The position numbers and the translations under genes are program-made. From contig NZ_GL586311.1 in NCBI RefSeq assembly GCF_000184945.1, positions 341,524 through 399,151 on the forward strand: a stretch of DNA of 57,628 nt. Reading direction: 5' to 3'. This document shows positions 9,477-18,340 of the stretch, one piece after another. Below the pieces are notes generated by a model. That model was not told the DNA's origin and made no database searches. It saw nothing but the letters and a program-made list of their open reading frames with translations. Position 1 is the first letter of the stretch; the number at the start of each line of letters is the position of its first letter. This stretch comes from Segatella buccae ATCC 33574 (lineage in GTDB: Bacteria > Bacteroidota > Bacteroidia > Bacteroidales > Bacteroidaceae).

Positions 9477-12413
9477 CTATTTAAATATATCATACTTCAC
9501 GCCTATATAGAAAGAAGAGCCATATATCTCAACACTGGAAGGATAACCCGTGACATTTCTCTCCTTACTGTCAGACCAATTAAAAATGTTGGATGCACTT
9601 GCATAGACGTAAAGCTGCCTGTTGATACGCTGTTTCAGTTGGAGATCCCATTTGGAGAATGCCCTTGTTGATTCGACATCAGCTCCGTCCGCCCGATGCT
9701 GTTCAGCCACAAGGATATTGCCTTGATAAGTGTAAGACAAACGACCTGAGAAACCTTTATAATCATATCCTAACGAGAAATTGGCCAAGAAAGATGGTTG
9801 TTTGAGCAGACGGTCATAATAAACTGTATCTCTGTTTACGGGCAAGAAAGGCTTACTGCCATCACCCACTATATAATCGGGATTCTTCACACGAGACTTG
9901 GTCGTCTCAAAATAGCCCATTTTAGAATCCATCAATGTAATGTTGGCACCTAAGACAACACCTTTAAGCAAGCCCGGAAGCTGACGCAGCTGTGTCTGGA
10001 TGTCAACTTCGATACCCTTAATTGTCGCATCATAAGGACTATTGAGCGAATAAGTAATACCGGAACCGACCAAGCTCGAAGCCAATCCGAAGTTGGCCGG
10101 ATCTGTGGCAGTCCCTTCAAGCAAATAAGCCGAACGTGTATATATGAAATTTTTGATCTTTTTATAGAATCCGCCCACAGTGAACAACCCTATTTTAGGA
10201 TTGTAGAACGAAATGATGGCATCAAAGTTCTTGGACAAAGCCGGTCTCAGATTGGTTCGGTTATACACCACTTCTCCAATGGTAGACTTGATGATGGTAC
10301 GTGGAGCCAACAAGTCATAATCCGGACGCGATAGGGTTTCCGTATAAGCCAACCTGACATCAAGGTTGTCTAAGGGCTTTATCTTCAAATGGATTTGTGG
10401 CAACCAATACCCAAAAGAGTTTTTGTCGGTGGTCTTGGTATAGTCAAATGCCAATTCCTGTGTCTCATCGTCAGGCACATTGACACCACTATATGCTCCA
10501 TAACGCATATTGGTATGATCATAGCGAATTCCGGGAATAAAAGTAATATACTTGCCAAAGTTGAACTCACCCATGACATATGCTGCCGTGAGCCGTTCAT
10601 GCCCGTCGTAATCCTTCTGAATTTTGGTGGTGAGAATCGGCCGATAAATTTCAGAATTGACATGATAGAAATCCTTCATAACATCTTGATTGAGCGCAAA
10701 GGAGAAGTCAAGATTGTCATAACGGTTGCTCAGAAAGTCATGATGTTTGAATTTGCCATCCAAAAAGTCCGAGATACCAACATAACGGCGATCATAGCCC
10801 GAACGTGTAATATCAGGCATATTAACATAAACGAGTTCTGCGTTTTGATCAAGCCGCCGATAGTTCCGATTTGTGAGCCGCTCACGATCTTTTTGACGAT
10901 ACTTGCCTCCTATTTTGATATACCCATTAAAATATTTTCCAAAATCAAATGACTTCTTCCAATCCAGCCATGCACTATATTCCTTTTCCGTAGTACGTTC
11001 GGTATTGAATGTCCCGTCATAGAGATAATACTGTGTGATATCAGACTCGTTCACATTGCCCGGTGCCGACACCAAATGTGGCGGAAGAGTGCCCAATGCG
11101 TTGATGTCAACCGTGAATGGAGTGTTCATCCTATACTCCAAACGATGCTCATAAGGGGTCTTTTGCCTTGCCTCACTGCGGCCTACCCCCCAACTTAACG
11201 TTGAATTCCAAAAATCATGGTCACCTTGGAGCATGTTTGTCAACACGCTACTACGTATGTCGCCATCCGTCTGTGCATAACGCAAGCGCCCACCCTCAAG
11301 ATCGTAGCGTTTCTCCCGGATATCCCTGTCACGGCTGAGCGCACTAAACAGATTATACATCTTTATTTTGGAACCACGCCCTATATTAAAATCAAGATTC
11401 AGATTGACATTATATCGATTTCGCTTTTCAAGATTAGATTGCAAGCGTGTACTTGTAATCCATGGCTTGGTATAAGGCAAGCCTTCGGTCGGCGTATTGC
11501 CATTAACCTTATAAGCAGCGATAAAACGGTCGTTACTTCGATCGGTCTGTTCTGCACTGGCTGTAAAAATAAGCCCCAAGCGGTCGTTAAAGAGACGATT
11601 GCTCGCCAAGATATTTCCCTTGACATTGCCAACACCATTGATTTGAGAGTGATAACCGGTCTGTCCGGTTACATTCAATTTAAGCCCCTTGGGAGCATCT
11701 TTCATGATAAGATTTACCGTGCCACCCAATCCGTCAGCATCCTTGTCGGCCGTATTGGCTTTCAGCACCTCAGCTCCACCAACAATCTCGGGGGAAATCA
11801 TATTCAAATCCGAACTGCGGTCACAGGAACTGGTGGAGGGAGAATTCATGCCATTGATAGCGACTGAATTGTATTTGGGATCCAGACCGCGAATAATAAT
11901 TTTCTGTCCTTCCCCTCCATCGCGCTCAACCATCAGCCCCGGTAAACGACCAATAGCGTCAGCAACATTTACATCGGGCAATTCGCTAAGTTTCTCACCG
12001 GATACAGCACTGATAATTCCTGAGGCATTGAGTTGTCTGTTGATGGCTGCCGTCTGCCCCTTGGCTTGGGCACTGACGACCACCTCGGCCCCTAATATAC
12101 TCGCAGGCTGCATATTGACGTTCATGGTGCGCGTTTCATTATCTCTCACGACAACTTCCATCGTCTTACTTTCGTAGCCCACGAAAGAAAATTGCACTTC
12201 GTTCTTTCCCCTCGGTACAGACAACAACGTATATCTTCCGTTGATGTCTGTGATGGTTTTGTTGTTTGTACCTTTCAACCAAACAGTGGTACCCGGCAGG
12301 AAAGCTTTATCTTCGTCTACCACAACACCTGTGATAATAGCATTCTGTGCCATTGCATGAAAGCAAACTGCTAACATATACAGGATAACAAATAGTCGCT
12401 TTTTGGTTTTCAT
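9477..12413 (-). CDS. TonB-dependent outer-membrane receptor
   Basis: 978 residues. A signal peptide (MKTKKRLFVILYMLAVCFHAMAQ) is followed by a carboxypeptidase-like regulatory domain (about 24-105, with ITDINGRYTLLSVPRG), a plug domain (LPDVNVADAIGRLPGLMVER) and a 22-strand-type barrel ending in an aromatic-rich strand (FYIGVKYDIFK). It imports ligands across the outer membrane using TonB energy. No SusD partner is adjacent, so this is not a SusCD pair; it resembles the TonB receptors found with lyases for acidic glycans. The ATG at 12413 begins the signal peptide; the frame is open a further 19 codons upstream but lacks a sensible leader there. It sits 40 nt after the acid phosphatase gene. 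Confidence 0.9.
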   Translation of the reverse strand: MKTKKRLFVILYMLAVCFHAMAQNAIITGVVVDEDKAFLPGTTVWLKGTNNKTITDINGRYTLLSVPRGKNEVQFSFVGYESKTMEVVVRDNETRTMNVNMQPASILGAEVVVSAQAKGQTAAINRQLNASGIISAVSGEKLSELPDVNVADAIGRLPGLMVERDGGEGQKIIIRGLDPKYNSVAINGMNSPSTSSCDRSSDLNMISPEIVGGAEVLKANTADKDADGLGGTVNLIMKDAPKGLKLNVTGQTGYHSQINGVGNVKGNILASNRLFNDRLGLIFTASAEQTDRSNDRFIAAYKVNGNTPTEGLPYTKPWITSTRLQSNLEKRNRYNVNLNLDFNIGRGSKIKMYNLFSALSRDRDIREKRYDLEGGRLRYAQTDGDIRSSVLTNMLQGDHDFWNSTLSWGVGRSEARQKTPYEHRLEYRMNTPFTVDINALGTLPPHLVSAPGNVNESDITQYYLYDGTFNTERTTEKEYSAWLDWKKSFDFGKYFNGYIKIGGKYRQKDRERLTNRNYRRLDQNAELVYVNMPDITRSGYDRRYVGISDFLDGKFKHHDFLSNRYDNLDFSFALNQDVMKDFYHVNSEIYRPILTTKIQKDYDGHERLTAAYVMGEFNFGKYITFIPGIRYDHTNMRYGAYSGVNVPDDETQELAFDYTKTTDKNSFGYWLPQIHLKIKPLDNLDVRLAYTETLSRPDYDLLAPRTIIKSTIGEVVYNRTNLRPALSKNFDAIISFYNPKIGLFTVGGFYKKIKNFIYTRSAYLLEGTATDPANFGLASSLVGSGITYSLNSPYDATIKGIEVDIQTQLRQLPGLLKGVVLGANITLMDSKMGYFETTKSRVKNPDYIVGDGSKPFLPVNRDTVYYDRLLKQPSFLANFSLGYDYKGFSGRLSYTYQGNILVAEQHRADGADVESTRAFSKWDLQLKQRINRQLYVYASASNIFNWSDSKERNVTGYPSSVEIYGSSFYIGVKYDIFK

Positions 12414-12453
12414 ATCAGGTTTTTTTAATGTTTTTAGATTATTGTGTTTAATA

Positions 12454-13299
12454 TCAATCGGAATCGCCACGGAGCTCGGACAATACCACTTTGCCCTCTT
12501 TCATCAGATGCTTAAATTCTTTCTTCGCCTTCGCCAACTGTCTGACAAAACCTTTGTCGGCATGTAGCCGTGCCACGACAGCACTTGCTACCAAGCGGGC
12601 CGCATCCACATCACTCTGAAAATGATAGCCGCAAATAACCCTGCTCTCCCCCATTTCGTATCCTCGCTTTAAGATTTCATTTTGTCTATCGACATTTATC
12701 TCGGCCAGCACCAAAGCTGTGGCCCAACCTATGGCTGTGTGTCCGGATGGATAGGAACCATTAGAAGCCAGCTCTTGTTGCTGGGCAGGATTACAGGTCG
12801 GTTCATTGTAATATGCAAACGGTCGTACCCGCATATAATGTTTTTTTGCCAATCTGGTGGACAAATCTCCGGCATCCTCACGCATTTTAAGAACCAACCG
12901 GTATATTTCCGGAGTCTGATCTTTCGATATCCGAATGCCAAATGACTCTGAAAAAGCCTGCGGCACTCCTTCACCTTCAACATTGGCATCTGCTGCTGCC
13001 TGCTCTCCTCGGAGAGTTTCACGTTGGCTCTTTCCCCACAGATAACGTTCTTCGTCATACTTGAAGAGCGCACTGCCTTGCTCGGGTGGAGCAGGAAGCA
13101 GCTCCAGACTGTTGACCACATCTTCTGCTTTCAGGAAATAACTTTCAGGGTGTGTCCTGACATCTTTACTTTCTGTTTGTGCGTAGGTGCCAACAACACA
13201 GTTGAGGAATAAAAAGACGATTATCCTCCTCAACCGAAAACGGTTACCGATCTTATCAGTCTGTGTTTTCTGCTTTTCGTTTGATATTGACCCTTTCAT
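12454..13299 (-). CDS. Class A non-specific acid phosphatase (PAP2 superfamily), secreted
   Basis: 281 residues with a basic n-region and a hydrophobic segment (RRIIVFLFLNCVVGTYA) as export signal. All three superfamily motifs are present: K152-x6-R159-P160, PSGH at 184-187, and S219-R220-x5-H226-x3-D230. These build the vanadate-binding active site that uses a histidine nucleophile to hydrolyse phosphomonoesters. Similarity to the PhoN/PhoC class is good. It is the first gene of the operon reading into the TonB receptor and the lyases. Its place there suggests that the imported glycan or its breakdown products carry phosphate groups, but this is inference. Confidence 0.88.
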   Translation of the reverse strand: MKGSISNEKQKTQTDKIGNRFRLRRIIVFLFLNCVVGTYAQTESKDVRTHPESYFLKAEDVVNSLELLPAPPEQGSALFKYDEERYLWGKSQRETLRGEQAAADANVEGEGVPQAFSESFGIRISKDQTPEIYRLVLKMREDAGDLSTRLAKKHYMRVRPFAYYNEPTCNPAQQQELASNGSYPSGHTAIGWATALVLAEINVDRQNEILKRGYEMGESRVICGYHFQSDVDAARLVASAVVARLHADKGFVRQLAKAKKEFKHLMKEGKVVLSELRGDSD

Positions 13300-13366
13300 T
13301 TTTATTCAAGGTAAATTAAATGGTTATAGTAATCAATTATTCGGTAATAATGCTTTAGGCATGTCA

Positions 13367-13374
13367 CAAAGATA
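13367..13374 (-). promoter_or_regulatory. Promoter -7 box for the acid phosphatase/lyase operon
   Basis: The minus strand reads TATCTTTG, a match to TAnnTTTG, about 68 nt upstream of the acid phosphatase start. No well spaced TTTG is seen at -33, as expected of a promoter needing an activator. Confidence 0.5.
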
Positions 13375-13394
13375 GATAAAAAGAGACACAAAAA

Positions 13395-13449
13395 AAAGTT
13401 GCATTCCATTATTTCGTACAAAATAAACAATGCAACCTTTTGCAACTTT
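13395..13449. promoter_or_regulatory. Operator-like triple repeat AAAG(G)TTGCA upstream of the lyase operon
   Basis: Three copies of one short motif lie just upstream of the operon -7 box. AAAGTTGCA is at 13395-13403 on the plus strand. On the minus strand AAAGGTTGCA (13431-13440) and AAAGTTGCA (13441-13449) form a tandem pair, one helical turn apart. Between the first and second copies an 8-bp inverted repeat (gttgcatt/aatgcaac) can be drawn. The site sits between the sensor-regulator gene and the operon it probably controls, so it is a good candidate binding site; this is inference. Confidence 0.45.
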
Positions 13450-13487
13450 CTATTCTAAAGTACATGTAAAGAGGCTGTTACAAAGGT

Positions 13488-16400
13488 CTATTCGGTCAGT
13501 CTCAGGATATAGGCAACAATACCGGCCGGATGTTTCTCAACATAAGCTTGCAACCATCCCTCATTGGGTTTAATCTTATTATTTACCAAACGGCTGATAA
13601 CCGGATTCAGGTTTCCATACATACCAAGCATTCCCGGCAGCAAAACCCTTTTTACTTTCGGATTGGCTATCAGCAGAGCCAATACACGAGCCTGCTGATT
13701 GGTAAAGTTTGTGAAATTCAACACATGCTCAAACACCTCTTTGTCCGTAAAGAGAAAATCGTCGTATAATCGTATGATCAATTTGTCTATCCTACTGATT
13801 ACATCCTGTGTGTAGTCTGAAATTTTCACCTCCAACCTTACATCCATTCGTCTATGCCCCCCTTCGCCGTATTCCTGAACAACTTCTTCTCTCATACGGC
13901 GATAGCACTCCATCTCTTCCATGAGCTGTTGGCGTATTTCCAGCTGTGACAATTCGGCCTCTACACGCTTCATCACATGCAACATTTCGAGACGGGGAAA
14001 TGTTGCTGCCACAGTTTCCAACTTAGTTATACTTTCCAACAGGGCTGTACTCACCCCGTCTACTGGCAATTTTGACACCCGCTCTCGGAAATGACGGAGT
14101 GCATCGGTAAGTCTCAAGAGGGTTTCATCAGTGAAAATATGGTTATAATCAGCCTCTGCCTTCTCCATGTCCTCTTTCATCTCCACCATAGGGCGATGGC
14201 GAAGGGCATTGCACAGCACCTCAACATGCCGTTCCATCATGCCATTGACATATCGTATTATTAAACAATCATCCACTACAGACCTATACTTCCTCACATT
14301 ATCTATAAACTTCCGATATTGTTCCAACCATAAACCATTCTTCATGACTCTTTCGCCTATCTCCGAAACCTTATCTTGTGCCAATGCCGTCTCAGATTTT
14401 TCAAGCATCTTGATGCAGTCGTAAGCCTCAATATGCTGTAACTCTCCTATTTGTTTCTTCAACATTTTAGACAACAAGAGTGCCATATCACGGTTTTTAT
14501 ACATGATGCGCTCGGAAAGCATGCTAATCTGCCTACTTGTCTGCCCGGTTCCTGCTTCCAACATATAAATATCTTCCATGAGTTGTCTGATCTGCTCTTG
14601 CTCGTCTTCACTCAGCAGTGCGGCCATCGTTTCCATTCCCAAAGTACGTTCTTTTAAATCGCTTATGCGCAATCGTATCTGTCGCTTCTGTTCTTGTCTT
14701 CTGCGAGTATGCATCCAAAAAGATATGCCCGTCAAAGCCAATACGACCAAACATACAAACAACACCATACGAATGGAGCCCACATTGGTATCGAAGGCCA
14801 CGTATTCGGGTGCTTTTTTTTCTTCTGTCTTTAGCTTCAGTACACCGATTTCCGATACCAGATATAACGTGCGGCCTATGCAGAAAGAGGCTTTCGCATT
14901 GAACCGGATATCTTTAAAGTAATATCCTATATATTTCATTTTCCCATTCATTATGGCATATTTCTGCACGCCAAACTCAGGAAAAGCATAAAAAAGCGAA
15001 TCGTCAACAGGAATGAGACGATTATACCCGTTCAGGCTGAGCGTATCTTGTCGGCTCGGTCTCACCAATGTGTGATTGGTGAGTACTGTCAAGGCCGGCT
15101 GATAGCCACCCGAGACAAACAGATCCCGAATAAAGGTCAAGCGTTTCGACCCGGGGATAGTAAAATACCGTCCTTTATCGGCATATAGTATGCCGTCGTC
15201 CATCGTTCCCATATAAATCCCATCCATGCCGGAGGACGAGAAAAAAGACGTGATATATTTGTCTTCCATCCCCTTGACAGAGCCGGCCACACCATTCCTG
15301 TCAATGACCACCAAACCATCCTGTACACCCAGATAAATTCTATCTTCCCGACCCTTTTCTTCAAGATGGAGGGCTGTCACTTTCTTGTCAGAATGGTAAA
15401 GCGTCCTGATATTAGACAACACCTCATTCCGCAAATTGTTGCCACTAATATCCACGGCCCGCAAGTCTGAACGATCATTTACATAAATCAATCGTCTACT
15501 GTCGGTAACAACCATTTCCGTCACCTGTTCCTCCTTGGGGAGCGAATACACTTTCACCGCCACACTGTCGCCAGCAGGCTGTCTAAACACTTCATTCTGA
15601 CTATTCAGATAGTAAGCTTCACGACTATTAGCGCAGGCAGAGACCACAATCCCATTGTTATTGAAATAGCCGGAGTGGAATGGGATTCGCCAGAATGCAT
15701 TGTCGGTGACAAAAATAGAGGTCTCCGAACGGTAATCGGGGAGCAACACATTGTGGCATCCCTTTGGAAAATCTCTCCTAAGTGGGATGGTAATAAAATG
15801 GCGCAAATCTTCGCTGATGACCATGGAATGGCTGCGCAGGATATAATGCACATTCCCCACCCGGTAGTAGAAACGGGGAACGAAAGACAGGTCGACCGTT
15901 CTGACAGACTTTCCCCATACGTCTTCAATATAGATTCTCTTTCCCGAAAGAGCGCACACCTCATTTCCAAACACCGTCACATACTGTATGTTTTCGCCTT
16001 TATGTAACAGGGAGATACTGCCACTTTGCAAATTTATCCGCAGCAGTCCGTTGATGGAGGCGGCAAAAAGATAGTCCCTGCCGTAAGGACACAGGTTGTA
16101 GATGATATAGGGCATGCCTGCCTTAGCCGTCGGACTGTCAAGGGCAGGATACAATAACGAAAAGCTCTTGTCGCTCCGCAATAAATAGAGGCCTTGGCTG
16201 GTAGCCGTAAAAATACCCTTTGCTGTAATGATAAAATCGTAGGCTGAGTATTCTTTATTTTTAAAAAGTATGTCATAAGTCCGTTCGTGACTCATCTTAC
16301 CGCGGTACAACCGCCACTCTTGAAGACCGGAATTACGTCCTCCCAGCCAACAGATTGTGTCACCGTCGGCATTGGGCCGTGTAGCAATTTTATAGATTCT

Positions 16401-16625
16401 GTCTGTGCCGGTAATATAAGCCGACACCTTGTCTCCGTCTACATGCCACACCTTTCCCGACTCTCCCCCTATCCAAAAAGTAGAATCTTCATCAGCAGAG
16501 ATTGAGGCCAGCCTTTCACCTATGTAATATTCGTTCTCTCCGAGTGTCTTCGTCCGCTTGGAGTCAAGGCATCCGTAGAATAGTATAGAGATAATAACAA
16601 TGATTGTATAGGCTTTTTTTTGCAT
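13488..16625 (-). CDS. Membrane sensor/regulator with beta-propeller-like periplasmic half and no kinase domain
   Basis: 1045 residues. A short signal/lipoprotein-like start (ILFYGC) is followed by about 600 residues with repeats resembling propeller blades (for example DSTFWIGGESGKVWHVDG, EDRIYLGVQDGLVVIDRNG, MDGIYMGTMDDGILYADKG), as in periplasmic sensor domains of hybrid two-component PUL regulators. A transmembrane helix (about 620-638, MVLFVCLVVLALTGISFWM) and a basic stop-transfer follow. The 400-residue cytoplasmic part is mostly helical or coiled-coil, with no H-box, no ATPase motifs, no receiver and no recognisable AraC domain. The last 90 residues (NFTNQQARVLALLIANP, NPVISRLVNNKIK) could be a helix-turn-helix-like output, but I do not recognise the family. 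It probably controls the adjacent operon, in which all genes share its strand. A TTG at 16652 overlaps the promoter box, so the ATG at 16625 is used. Confidence 0.65.
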   Translation of the reverse strand: MQKKAYTIIVIISILFYGCLDSKRTKTLGENEYYIGERLASISADEDSTFWIGGESGKVWHVDGDKVSAYITGTDRIYKIATRPNADGDTICWLGGRNSGLQEWRLYRGKMSHERTYDILFKNKEYSAYDFIITAKGIFTATSQGLYLLRSDKSFSLLYPALDSPTAKAGMPYIIYNLCPYGRDYLFAASINGLLRINLQSGSISLLHKGENIQYVTVFGNEVCALSGKRIYIEDVWGKSVRTVDLSFVPRFYYRVGNVHYILRSHSMVISEDLRHFITIPLRRDFPKGCHNVLLPDYRSETSIFVTDNAFWRIPFHSGYFNNNGIVVSACANSREAYYLNSQNEVFRQPAGDSVAVKVYSLPKEEQVTEMVVTDSRRLIYVNDRSDLRAVDISGNNLRNEVLSNIRTLYHSDKKVTALHLEEKGREDRIYLGVQDGLVVIDRNGVAGSVKGMEDKYITSFFSSSGMDGIYMGTMDDGILYADKGRYFTIPGSKRLTFIRDLFVSGGYQPALTVLTNHTLVRPSRQDTLSLNGYNRLIPVDDSLFYAFPEFGVQKYAIMNGKMKYIGYYFKDIRFNAKASFCIGRTLYLVSEIGVLKLKTEEKKAPEYVAFDTNVGSIRMVLFVCLVVLALTGISFWMHTRRRQEQKRQIRLRISDLKERTLGMETMAALLSEDEQEQIRQLMEDIYMLEAGTGQTSRQISMLSERIMYKNRDMALLLSKMLKKQIGELQHIEAYDCIKMLEKSETALAQDKVSEIGERVMKNGLWLEQYRKFIDNVRKYRSVVDDCLIIRYVNGMMERHVEVLCNALRHRPMVEMKEDMEKAEADYNHIFTDETLLRLTDALRHFRERVSKLPVDGVSTALLESITKLETVAATFPRLEMLHVMKRVEAELSQLEIRQQLMEEMECYRRMREEVVQEYGEGGHRRMDVRLEVKISDYTQDVISRIDKLIIRLYDDFLFTDKEVFEHVLNFTNFTNQQARVLALLIANPKVKRVLLPGMLGMYGNLNPVISRLVNNKIKPNEGWLQAYVEKHPAGIVAYILRLTE

Positions 16626-16649
16626 CGGTACAGAATTGGAATCCTTATG

Positions 16650-16657
16650 CAAAGATA
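16650..16657 (-). promoter_or_regulatory. Promoter -7 box for the sensor/regulator gene
   Basis: The minus strand reads TATCTTTG, matching TAnnTTTG, 25 nt upstream of the chosen ATG. It overlaps an alternative in-frame TTG, which argues against that start. A clear -33 TTTG was not found. Confidence 0.5.
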
Positions 16658-17079
16658 AACAAAAGTTCTTAAAAGCATGGAGACAGGCAGGAAAAATGCT
16701 GAAATGAGGTGGTTAACGGGAGTGGCTAATGGGGGAATCAAATGCAGCGAATGACGATTGTAGCGGGCAGCAGGCCCCATCTAAGGAAAGAAAGTTTTCC
16801 AGCCTTGCATTTTCTTAGACGGCAACATCTCTACCTCTCCACCTCCGTACCGGCAAGGTGATCTCTATGCTTATACATGGAGACTTATCCGGCTCAACCG
16901 GCTTCTGACGGAAAAAGGACTAAACAAAAATTGTCAAGCTATTTGTCCGTTTTCGGCCTCTGATATTGCGATATTCTTGGCGGGCAACCCGCTCGGTGCA
17001 AATGCGCGAATTTGGCGACTTTTTCAAGCCGTTGATAATCAGCCGTTTGAATTTCATTGACAGATATTAAGGGCCGGAA
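16658..17079. other. Intergenic stretch without a supported gene
   Basis: About 420 bp between the divergently oriented regulator promoter and the repeat at 17.1 kb. Short frames here have no family features or plausible starts. The block ggaaaaaggact occurs twice nearby (16911-16922 and 17073-17084), which suggests degenerate repeat material. Confidence 0.4.
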
Positions 17080-17195
17080 AAAGGACTGAAAGGGCCCAAA
17101 CGGGCTTGCAAAAGGGCCACAGTTGCGCTGCAACTGTGGCCCTTTCAGCTTTCAAGTGTGGCTCTTTTGCAAGTTCGGAGAGCCCGGAAGAGAAA
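17080..17195 (+). repeat. Partial copy of the interspersed non-coding element, with a perfect 16-bp hairpin
   Basis: Contains the core words gtgtggctcttttgcaag (17157-17174) and gggcccaaacgggcttgcaa shared with the fuller copies at 27.9, 46.2 and 57.4 kb, but not their promoter, T-tract hairpin or tail. Inside it, aaagggccacagttgc (17111-17126) pairs perfectly with 17130-17145 across a 3-nt loop. It lies downstream of gtrA, pointing away from that gene. Confidence 0.55.
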
Positions 17196-17379
17196 TTCGG
17201 TGGGCTTTTCCGGCTATTTAAAGCCGATAGGCTGATCTGGTTGGAGAATTTTGGCAGAGGTGTTTTTGTTCATATTATTCATCACCATCCGGCATCTTTC
17301 AGAGCCTGCCTTCATCGGGGTTGCCGGTGCATGCCCCATACATATATTCATGTTCCCATCCGAATATCCATCGGTCCGT

Positions 17380-17781
17380 TTACTCCTTGGTCAAGAAGAA
17401 ACGCACCAGCAGGAAGTTTACCGGCACACAAAAACAAAACATGGGAATGGGAGCCCACCGCTCCGGTATGCCCACAGCTATAAAGAGATGGAGCGTCAAC
17501 ATCTGGAGCAGATAGTTAATGACATGGCTCAAGGCAAAGCCGGCCCCTCGACGGGCATTGGCTTTCACCCTGAAGGTGTAACGGGTGCTGGCAAAAAAAT
17601 TGAAGACGAAGCTGACGGCATAGCCCACCGTATTGGCGATGGCGGCCCCGGCGAAGCGAAGCATGGCCAGATAGACGGCATATTGCAGCAATGTGGCCAG
17701 CACGCCGACGATGCCGAAACGGAGCAGTTCGCCGAGTTTCCGACGCTTACGGTCGTCTAAACGGTTTGTAAAATCCTTCAT
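17380..17781 (-). CDS. GtrA-family membrane protein
   Basis: About 133 residues with four predicted membrane helices (FGIVGVLATLLQYAVYLAML, ANTVGYAVSFVFNFFAS, ALSHVINYLLQMLTLHLFIA, IPMFCFCVPVNFLLVRFFL). The block NTVGYAVSFVFNFFASTRYTF matches the GtrA signature. GtrA proteins are thought to move or anchor polyprenyl-phosphate-linked sugars at the inner membrane. In mycobacteria a GtrA protein (Rv3789) is linked to decaprenyl-phosphoryl-arabinose, which fits the UbiA-type phosphoribosyltransferase two genes upstream. It is the last gene of a six-gene run and its start overlaps the HAD gene by 35 nt. A start two codons upstream (17787) is equally possible. Confidence 0.85.
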   Translation of the reverse strand: MKDFTNRLDDRKRRKLGELLRFGIVGVLATLLQYAVYLAMLRFAGAAIANTVGYAVSFVFNFFASTRYTFRVKANARRGAGFALSHVINYLLQMLTLHLFIAVGIPERWAPIPMFCFCVPVNFLLVRFFLTKE

Positions 17782-18340
17782 CTGCATAGGCCAACATCTC
17801 TTTGTCGCCCCGGCTGTCGCCGTAGGCTATAATATAATAATGTGTGCGCGGCTCCGTGAGCACCTTTTGCAGGCGGGTCACTTTCTCCTGCCCGTAGCAG
17901 TTGGCGGTGAGAAAACGCCCGGTCAGCCGACCGTCGATGACTTCCACCTGTGTCCCAATCACCGTCGCCGAATGGAAAAAGGGCCTCACCCAATTATCGA
18001 TACTGGCACTCACCACATACACCTCGGCACCTTCCGCTTCGGCTCTCTCCATCTCGGCGACAGCCCCCGGGCGCAGTAAATTCTGACCGGCATCGGCAAA
18101 ATCACGGCAAACGGCATCGAACTCCGACACGGGTATGCCCGCAAAGAAATGGGAGAAAACCTTCTGTTTGGCTTTCCAGTTGGGATAAAGGTGCAGCTTC
18201 ATCAGCACCAGCAACGGACTATAACGCAGAAAGCCTGCAAGAAAAGCCCGGTCGCCCACGGCAAAACGAATAAACTGCAATAGCGTGTCTTTCGTTGTCA
18301 GCGTGCCATCGAAATCAAAACAATAAACCTTCCGTTTCAT
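17747..18340 (-). CDS. HAD-IB family phosphatase (SerB-like)
   Basis: 197 residues. Motif I is CFDFDGTLTTKDT with aspartates 9 and 11, motif II VVSASIDNWV, and motif IV IIAYGDSRGDKEML. Length and motifs fit subfamily IB phosphatases. Its ATG overlaps the UbiA stop (ATGA), so the two are translationally coupled. In mycobacteria the decaprenyl-phosphate phosphoribosyltransferase is followed by a dedicated phosphatase that removes the 5-phosphate from the lipid-linked ribose. This HAD enzyme could fill that role here, though by a different fold; that is inference from position. Confidence 0.85.
   Translation of the reverse strand: MKRKVYCFDFDGTLTTKDTLLQFIRFAVGDRAFLAGFLRYSPLLVLMKLHLYPNWKAKQKVFSHFFAGIPVSEFDAVCRDFADAGQNLLRPGAVAEMERAEAEGAEVYVVSASIDNWVRPFFHSATVIGTQVEVIDGRLTGRFLTANCYGQEKVTRLQKVLTEPRTHYYIIAYGDSRGDKEMLAYADEGFYKPFRRP

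Noticed and set aside
16626..16652. TTG start of the sensor/regulator
   Set aside because: It overlaps the TATCTTTG promoter box, so it could not be in the transcript.
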